This document shows positions 56,232 through 64,000 of a DNA stretch of 64,000 nucleotides, piece by piece; position 1 is the stretch's first letter, and the number at the start of each line of letters is the position of its first letter. Source of the stretch: Utricularia gibba (taxonomy: Eukaryota; Streptophyta; Magnoliopsida; Lamiales; Lentibulariaceae). Under the pieces are notes generated by a model, which ran no database searches, was not told the origin of the DNA, and worked only from the letters and a program-made list of their open reading frames with translations. The stretch spans positions 1,116,001-1,180,000 of the forward strand of contig NEEC01000019.1 in assembly GCA_002189035.1 (NCBI GenBank). Direction: 5' to 3'. Both the position numbers and the translations under genes were made by a program.

Positions 56232-59200
56232 ATGGTTTCGGGTGATATGGGTGTTTCTTCTGTTCGTACTGGGATGAAGAGGGAGTTTGCAATGATGATG
56301 AAGGCACAACTGGAGCTGGGTGCCCTATCTGTTGGTCCAAGGAGAATGACGAGGTCCCAGAGTTCTAGTAGTTTCTACAGGGATATGAGAATTCATGCCA
56401 GAACTATTAAGAAGGTTTATTCCAAGCGAGTAAAGAAGGATAAGAAATTACAAGTGACGGTGAAGGATGTTAAGGATACGAACACAAAGCATTTTTCTAG
56501 TGATGATGAAGAGGCTGATGGGAGCATAATTCAGCCGGGGTCTAATGCTCCCCTGAGGGATGATCTTGAAAATGCTGGAGCCAATTTGGTTATACCTCTA
56601 TCTGAGGAATCAATTCCTGCAGAGAGGAATGCACCTGAAAGTACTGGAGGTGATTTGCTTCAACGTTTGTGCGAGGAATCAATTCCTGCAGACGGGAGTG
56701 TACCTGAAAATGTTGCAGTTGATTTGGTTCAACCTTTGCGTGATGAATCAATTCCTGAAGATATGCGTATACTAGAAAATGTTGGAGCCGGTTTGGGCCA
56801 AACTTTGTTTGAGGAATCAATTCCTGAAAAGATGAATATACCGGAAAATGATGGATCTGGTTGTGAGGAATCCATTGCTGAAGAGCAAAGTGTAAATCAA
56901 AATACTGGATGCGATGATATTCAACCTTCGTGCACTGAATCAGTTTCTCTTATTGAAGTAGGTCTAAAGAATGGCTCTGAACCATTACAGGATAATTTAG
57001 AGTCCATAGAGAAGCTAGAGGTGGAAATTAGGGAGCGTGATTTGGAAATCAGCACTACGAAGCTTTCTTTAGTTGAAAGCTTCTCCCCCAGGAAGTGTTC
57101 CCTCGTAACTCAGTTGCTGAGGGTCGTAACATAGGATTCAAAAGAAGTATAGAATTTATAAGTGGATATTCGGAGATGCCTTCAAGAAGACTGACTAGGT
57201 CATCTTTGAAGGTGCAGAATGATGATATGGAGGACAGAAATAGTGAATTGGTGATAGAGACTCAGAGCAGATTGACTACGACCAGTTGTCCTTCAAAGCT
57301 AGAAATGAAAATGTCTAAAAAGATTAAGTTGAAGAGAACTCCAAAAAGACTAAAGGATCTCTTAAACACGGGACTACTTGAAGGATTGCATGTTCGATAT
57401 GTTCATGGTGGGAAGGTGAGAGAGAATGTGGCTTGTGATTTGCAGTCAGTAGTTTTGTCCATTCTCAATTGATTTTTTCTCTGGTGTTCAGGTGAACAAA
57501 CGTGCTAGATATGAACTTGCAGGAGTTATTCAGGGAAATGGAATACTATGTTCTTGTGATGAATGCAATGGAAGAAAGGTAATTAGCCGTTTCAGATTGA
57601 AATTACATTTGTAAGGCAATACATAAGTTTCTCAATTTCTGCTGCTACAGGTGATCACACCTAACAAATTCGAATTGCATGCTCATAGTGGAAATAAGCG
57701 CCCACCCGAGTACATTTTTTTGGAGAATGGAAGAAGCCTTAGAGATGTTTTGAATGCTTGCAAGGAGAATATTTCGGACTCACTGGATCAGGTGATATTG
57801 GATGCCATTGGCCGTGTAAGTTACACAACAGCTTTCTGCCTTGATTGCAAAGGTGAATATTCATAGTTCTTACGTTGTCTGCTTTTTATAATAATATATG
57901 TGTTTAGTTACCACAGTGAATCTGTATTTTTAGGCATTGTACCTGAAGCTGGTGTCGGGAGACCGATGCTTCTTTGCAATTCATGTGCTGTGGTGAGAGA
58001 GGCTGATACAGGTGACTCATATATTAGTGATGATGCAAATAGGTAACATCTCCGTCTCTTGGGATGACAACGACAGCTTAAATATGATCTAGTATAAACG
58101 TCACTCTCAATGAGGACCTATGCTCCTCTACACGTAGCTTTAACTGGAGTACCTGCGAGCCGAAAATTCATCCTGATTTTTTCCATGTATTTAGGTCTCA
58201 AATGGTTGTTTCACTAGCTTTGATCTCGCCACTATCTGAATGTGGAGATCTGGAAAGTCACCCGATTTCCTCAAATGGTCATACTCAGTTGAAGGGTAAA
58301 GGAAGGCTGACACGGAAGTGAGTATTCTTCAGTTGTTTTCATCAAAGTATACATAAGTAGAAAACTTCAAAACGTGTGAACAAATATTGCATCCAGTACC
58401 ACTGACTGCCCTTGAGTTTGTAATATTTCAGGGACTTAAAAATGCACAAGTATGTTTTCTCGGAGGATATTCTTCCTGATGGCACAGTTTTATCATATTT
58501 CATGCATGGAAAGGTGAATTCTGAATGTTTTATATTCCCATTCAACTCATTTTTACAGATTTGCACCCAAATCATTGTTAATCGCTGTTTTTGTTCATCA
58601 TGTCGAGCAGAAAAGGCTCGAGGGTGTTAAAAAGGATGGCGGCATTTTGTGCACATGCTGCAATGAAGTGGTAAGTAAATGGGTTTTTTTAGATAATGTT
58701 AAATAACTGGATTTCATATTATGTCTTTTGACTTGTATCTCTGGACAACTTTGGTTCGGTAATGGTAAACAGGTCAGCCCATCGCAGTTTGAGGCTCATG
58801 CAGGTTTCCCTTCCCGGAGGAAGCCGTAAGTACTGTCCTAATTTCTTATGCTGTATTTTATGACTTTTCAGTTGGTATTTACATGTGTCTGTTGTCTAAA
58901 AATTATATTGGAGCTAATGTGTTGTCTTCAGGTACATGAGCATATACACCTCAAATGGTGTATCACTGCATCAGCTCTCTCTTGAACTCTCCAAAAATGG
59001 TAGATGTTCCAGCGTAGAAAACGATGATCTTTGTTCTATATGTGAGGATGGAGGACAGCTTTTATGCTGTGAAAACTGCCCTCGAGCTTTTCACTCTGGT
59101 TGGGGAATCCACTCTTTCATTTGAAAGATTGTATGCTTTTTATTCTACAACCTTCCTAGTGTTTGTGCTCAAGCACATTTTTTCTTGTTGCGCAGAGTGT

Positions 59201-61097
59201 GTTGGCCTACCAAGTATTCCTCAAGGAACGTGGTATTGCAAATACTGCCAAAATATGTTCGAACAAGAAAAGTTTGCAGAGCACAACGCCAACGCAATCG
59301 CAGCTGGACGAGTTCTTGGTGCTGACCCTCTTGCAGAAATATCGCAACGGTGCATCCGAATTATTGGAACATTTGCGGCAGACATAGGAGGGTGTGCCAT
59401 TTGCAGGTATATTTATGGAACAATATTTGCGCATCGGGTTTTTCTGTTGAGTTTTTTTTTTTTTTTTTTTTTTACTTTTGAATATATAATATTCAATTGG
59501 TTTGGGCCTGCTAAGTTCCAGTTTGATCCTATGACTAGGGTGATTAAATGTCTATACACCTCCTTTGGTGTCCAGAATGTTCCAATGAAGCCCATTTCTC
59601 TTTCTTTTTGCTAAATTTTTCATATCTCGTTCTGGTTGTAATCATTCAGGGAACATGATTTCAGCAGTCCTGAATTTACCGATCGCACAGTCATTATTTG
59701 CGACCAGGTACTGTATGTTTTTCTATTTACTTTGAGCTCTATGTTTTAATTTCTTGGATTAAATTGTCATCTCTTTCAGTGTGAAAAAGAATACCATGTT
59801 GGATGTCTAAGAGAGCAAGAGATGGATGACCTGAAGGTTATCTCAACTTCTCTTTTGTTTTTTCCTCTTGGATATTTTGGTCATCATTTATGATTAACCT
59901 TAATTTGGAGCATTGAAACATATGTTAGGCATTGCCGGATGGTGAGTGGTTCTGCAGTGAACAATGCAGCCGCATCAACTCTGTGATTCAGAAGTTGGTA
60001 TCGGATGGTGAACAGAGACTTCCTGATGATATTTTAAGTAACTTAAAGAAGAAATGTGAAGAATCTGCTCCTCAACGTGATACTAACCCCGAGGTTGATA
60101 TAAAATGGCGGTTACTGAGCGGGAAAGACTCTTCAGAAGACACCAGGGCGTGGCTTTCTGGGGCCGTCACCATCTTTCATGTGAGTTTTTCTTGATTCTG
60201 AAAAATGCTGTGTAGGATTCACCATACACGTGTATGGCGTGATTCTGACAAAGCTGCATTTAGAACACCTTTAAATTTATCTGTTGATCATCCTAAACTA
60301 TCATCAGGAACGATTCGATCCAATTGCTGATGCCAGCACTGGTCGTCTAGACCTCATCCCTCACATGGTTTATGGGTAAATGGATATCTCATGGCTTGTT
60401 TGTTGTGCAACTATTTCTTCCATCAGTTTTAACCTCTGTGCAATATCTCAGGAGGCAGTTCAAGGATCAGGACTTTTGTGGGATGCATTGTGCTCTACTG
60501 ACTGTCAAGTAAGATAGGCATATAGCTCAGTCACATGAATATCAGACGTTTTACAGAGGAATCCAAACTCCAACATCTTTCATTTCCCTTTGCAGCTCTG
60601 TAGTCGTATCTGCCGGATTGTTCCGGATCTTCGGTGCAGAAGTTGCTGAGCTTCCACTGGTTGCAACTCGGAATGAGAGCCAGGGAAAGGTGGGGGAGAC
60701 ATGAACGCACCACCACTAGCGTTTATTAGTCATTATCGTCCATTCACACCCTGATTGGCCACGTTGGTTCTGTTGCAGGGATACTTCCAAGCACTCTATT
60801 ATTGCATTGAGAACTTGCTCAAGTCGCAAAACGTGAAAGATCTCGTACTCCCAGCCGCTGACGAAGCAGAATCCATGTGGAAGAGCAAATTCGGATTCCA
60901 AAGGCTTGGCCAGGAACAGGTTAAGATAGTCTGTTCCAAATTTTCTACTCTCTCCCTCGAATATACGCTCTGCCAATGAAGTGAATGTGAATAAAACTTG
61001 GATGATACCTTTGCAGTTAGATCAGTACAAGAGGAGCTACCAAATGATGATGTTCGAAGGAACATCAGTTCTTCACAAGAACATCACAAGCCTATGA
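56232..61097 (+). CDS. PHD-finger/GNAT chromatin protein (IDM1-like; one apparent frameshift)
   Basis: A nuclear protein of about 1028 residues in the group of plant PHD-finger proteins with an acyl-CoA N-acyltransferase domain (compare At2g36720; IDM1/ROS4 is a relative). Exons: 56232-57415, 57492-57578, 57651-57852, 57934-58042, 58195-58317, 58432-58513, 58611-58670, 58773-58825, 58932-59098, 59196-59406, 59650-59707, 59780-59836, 59929-60180, 60308-60375, 60452-60508, 60596-60689, 60779-60919, 61017-61097. Order: a basic then acidic disordered region with 23-residue repeats, two TPL-binding-like (TDBD) segments ([10 protein letters not shown] and [10 protein letters not shown]), a PHD finger ([21 protein letters not shown]), a second zinc region (CAICREHDF to GEWFCSEQC), and GNAT with ESQGKGYFQAL. 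Exon 1 breaks frame at the C run at 57085-57089; one more C restores it. Histone acetylation is inferred. Confidence 0.88.
56585..56950 (+). repeat. 69-bp coding tandem repeat in the PHD gene
   Basis: Five units of about 23 residues, each opening EESIP or a close variant (EESIPAE, EESIPAD, DESIPED, EESIPEK, EESIAEE) and including PEN or PES and a GxxLxQ-like core. The fourth unit is shortened to 18. The frame is kept throughout. Confidence 0.85.
57085..57089 (+). other. Apparent 1-base deletion in C run (PHD gene, exon 1)
   Basis: Five C where the two flanking open frames join if six are present ([13 protein letters not shown]). The first frame stops 15 codons later; the second is open through to the splice donor. 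Confidence 0.75.
59452..59473 (+). repeat. Poly-T run of about 22 in an intron of the PHD gene
   Basis: A homopolymer inside the intron between 59407 and 59649. Confidence 0.9.
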
Positions 61098-61933
61098 GGA
61101 TGTCAATGCCTTGGGATCAATTTTCTAGGATTCCCGGTATTGGAATCAGCCAAAGTTTTGATACTTCTTTTCTTCTAGGTCCCTTTTGGTAGTGTTTCCC
61201 AAAGTGCAAAGTAGGTATTACATGAACAAGAGAAGTATACTTGAAAGACCACCCCCAAGCAGTTTGTTCCTAGAAGAAAAGACACTTATGAGAGAATTTG
61301 TACATAGAATTCTTAGATCTAATGGATGTGCATGTTCCCAGCCCCAGGAACCTTTGCGTTTTCGGGTCGCGAGATGATGACGTTGGGTGTACGCAATAAG
61401 TAGAGTTTATTTTCACATTTTCTACTAAATAAATATATAAAATCACGAAGATAACACTTTTTTTTCTCCCAATAAAATAAGGAAATTACAAATTTTGAAC
61501 CCTAATTCTGAGAGGTCACGATTTAGGGTTTAAGGCGGATTACCTCGAACTACTGACATCAAGGAACTCGCCCTACCGATAGTGGTTCCGTCGGCCTTTC
61601 TCTTCTTCCTAGAGCTATCGTTCCAGTCCCTAAGGACTGGTTGGTGTTGCTATTTCCTCTACGTAGTTCGTTTCCTATCGTCATTTATAGAGGTCTAGAG
61701 GGAGCGGAACCGAGAGGTGCGGCGCGAGGGAGAAAACTGAAGTGATATAACACTGAAAGGACTGCTCCTGAAGGTACTAACTTTTTTGCGTATATTGGTG
61801 TTGTACAGCTTCGGATGTGGAAAATTGAAACTTCGCTGCACTTGTTTCTGCTGAAGAAGCCGTTTACATTAAACAAAGGAAGATATTTTTGACTTGGAGC
61901 TGGATTTTGTGTTTTAGCAGAACGAGTTTAGGC
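61098..61933. other. 3' UTR of the PHD gene and promoter/5' UTR of the MYG1-like gene
   Basis: The intergenic part is short. An acceptor-like TTTTAGCAG near 61914-61922, just ahead of the start codon, suggests a 5' UTR intron in the next gene. No additional gene is seen. Confidence 0.5.
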
Positions 61934-64000
61934 ATGTATAAAGCATTATCAAGAAGCTTGTTTGCTGCTCCCCGGTTTTTGGCTGTAAAAAATAACTCTA
62001 CTGCAAACATTATCAGCATCAGGTCTATTGCCATGTCCACTGCTACTGTTAAACGAGTCGGTACTCACAATGGCAGCTTTCACTGTGATGAGGCCCTTGG
62101 CTGCTTCTTGATGCGCCTGACGACTAAATTCTCCGATGCGCATGTTGTGCGAACACGTGATCCAGAGGTTGGATTATCATTTGAGTTCCCTAGGAACGTT
62201 GTCTTTTAGTTTCTCAAAGCAATCGTTTCTGGATGCATTGGTAATGTATCTTGTGTTCTGAACAGGTGTTAGATACCCTTGATGCCGTTCTTGATGTGGG
62301 TGGCGTTTATGATCCCAAGAGGGATCGGTATGACCATCATCAAAAAGGATTTGAGGAAGTTTTTGGTTATGGATTTACGACTAAGCTCAGCAGCGCTGGG
62401 CTTGTTTACAAGGTAATGTTGCATGGAAATACTTGTTTAAGTTTTTCTGCTTTGATTAGAATAATTTTAATTTTTTGAAAGTTATCTATGCTCTACTTTA
62501 TTAATTTTCTGACTCCAAAATTGACTATTCCGACCTTGATTACTCCAGAATATGCTTTAGTTGACAGTAAAGCATCTTGTGGATTGAGAGCATACATATC
62601 TCACTACTGGTTCACTTTCTTCAACTCTGCAATTTTTATGTTCTTTATTTTCAGCATTTTGGCAAGGAAATAATAGCGAAGGAACTTCAGGTTGATGAAA
62701 ACCACCCAGATGTCCAACGTCTGTTTCTAGCGATTTATAGAAGCTTCATGGAGGTAGTAGACTTCACCAGCTTTAAAGATATGTTATTCATAATTCGACA
62801 ATCAAATATTCCAATGGTGTTTTCCAAGGTGCTATTTCAAAGAAATCTAGTGTTAGTTTTGTATGATCGAAGGCAAATGCTATTTTCAAGATGCAGTTTA
62901 CCACATAAAAGTAGGTCGCATCATTGTAGTCATTTGCTATCCTTGGATGTAATATGTTTTTTTTCCCAGTGATTGATCTATGAACAAATTACAGTTGGTA
63001 TTTCTTTATTTTTCATGATCAACGAAGTTGTGGGGAAGTTTTAGTTGGTGGTATCCTGGTTGCAGGCGATTGATGCTACAGATAATGGCATTAATCAGTA
63101 TGACACCGACCAACCACCCAAGTATGTTAACAACACGCACTTGTCTTCTCGTGTTGGAAGATTGAACTTGGATTGGACTGAACCTGATCAGTCTAGTGAG
63201 AAAGAGAATGAAGCATTTGATCGCGCAATGGCTCTGGCTGGATCCGAATTTCTGGATGTAAGATTCTTCGACTATCTTTCACTTAAAAGTTACTTTCCAG
63301 TGCTGGGATTGTTTCTTCATTCGGAACTTGCATTACACTAAATGTCTCATTTCTTTTTGAGATTCTTTTACTCCAGAATTTAATCTGTTCAGTTCTGATA
63401 ATCTCCTCCAGAGCGTCCGCTTTCATGCAAAGTCATGGCTCCCTGCACGGTCAGTTATCATAAGCTCCCTTGAAGAGAGGTTTGACGTGGATCCAAGTGG
63501 TGAAATCTTATATCTACATAAGTTTTGTCCGGTATGTATTCCACACTCTAGAGCATGCTTTGATTTCACTTCACTGAAACCACCTTCATTCTCATGCTGC
63601 AGTGGAAGCTCCATTTGTTCGAGTTAGAGGAAGAGATGAAGATTACCCCTCCCATCAAATATGTACTCTATCAGGTAGCTGCATGCATTTGCTGCTTCTT
63701 CACCCCCACTGTACTGCGTCATATGAGCAATGGGACTTCCCCAAATTCATCACATTCTTACTCCACATGCCATAGATGCTGTGTGATGGTGATGATTGAT
63801 TCTTTCAGGATGAGCGCAGCAAGGGGTGGCGAGTGCAGGCGGTAGCAATAGCACCGGATAAATTCGAGAGCCGCAAGGCGCTCCCTACAATGTGGCGAGG
63901 GCTACGAGATGAAGAGCTCTCCGAGCACGCCGGAATTCCCGGCTGTGTTTTTGTCCACATGAGCGGCTTCATCGGCGGAAACAAAACATGCGACGGAGCA
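61934..64000 (+). CDS. MYG1: MYG1-family (UPF0160) exonuclease, 3' end beyond window
   Basis: Exons: 61934-62167, 62266-62412, 62655-62753, 63066-63257, 63412-63531, 63603-63674 and 63809-64000 (cut by the window). All internal introns are phase 0. It is a metal-dependent DHH-type protein; the family acts as a 3'-5' RNA exonuclease in nucleus and mitochondria in animals and yeast. Visible motifs are GTHNGSFHCDEALGCFL, DVGGVYDPKRDRYDHHQKGF, the DATDNGINQYD block and the C-terminal WRVQAVAI...PTMWRGLRDEEL...HMSGFIGG. A leader of about 33 residues precedes MSTATVKRVGTHNG and is basic and Ser-rich, suiting mitochondrial import; the ATG before MSTATV could instead give a nuclear/cytosolic form. 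About 309 residues are present and few are likely missing. Confidence 0.92.

Noticed and set aside
1-64000. tRNA and intact rRNA genes
   Set aside because: I noticed none by eye. The only rRNA-like sequence is the 5S-derived segment in the TRIM LTR. A covariance-model scan would be decisive.

Overview
The window is nuclear DNA of a flowering plant. Genes are split by GT-AG introns, intergenic DNA is very AT-rich, and every recognisable protein is closest in my memory to eudicot families (HDA8, TMK, NDA, DCP1, S40, H2B.8, FAR, BAHD amide transferase). There is no sign of prokaryotic operons, phage or CRISPR. A core eudicot, perhaps an asterid, is my inference; the species cannot be read from the sequence.

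Layout. 0-10 kb: an HDA8-type histone deacetylase (+), a TMK-type receptor kinase (+) and an NDR1/HIN1-like membrane protein (+). 10-17 kb: two tandem internal alternative NADH dehydrogenase genes (-) with matching exon structure. 17-23 kb: an OVATE family repressor (+), decapping cofactor DCP1 (-), an S40/DUF584 senescence regulator (-) and a small mitochondrial protein like At2g27730 (-). 27-45 kb: three tandem fatty acyl-CoA reductase genes (+), called A, B and C here, with colinear repeated spacers, Ty1/copia remnants and a truncated BAHD copy. 48-49 kb: an intact BAHD hydroxycinnamoyl amide transferase (-). 51-54 kb: an H2B.8-like histone variant (+) and an NHL protein with a coding minisatellite (-). 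55-61 kb: a Cassandra-like TRIM LTR and a large PHD-finger/GNAT chromatin gene (+). 62-64 kb: a MYG1-family exonuclease (+) cut by the window end.

How the genes relate. Neighbours act in unrelated processes (chromatin, auxin or cell-surface signalling, mitochondrial respiration, mRNA decay, fatty alcohol synthesis, phenolamide synthesis), as is normal for plant genomes. The only functional clusters are the tandem duplications (NDA pair, FAR trio, BAHD plus its fragment). HDA8, H2B.8 and the PHD/GNAT protein are all chromatin factors but are far apart, and I see no evidence of co-regulation.

Main points to check. (1) Five otherwise well-preserved genes carry six single-base deletions, each explained by loss of one base from a C or G run; this looks like consensus error rather than six young pseudogenes. 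(2) The H2B.8-like gene has a long disordered N-terminal extension. (3) FAR B and C share 493 identical bases across two introns, a gene-conversion signature. (4) Intron 8 of every FAR copy is stop-free and a multiple of three. (5) An NHL protein carries a 10-residue tandem repeat before its membrane segment. I see no wholly new system; these are the strongest leads.
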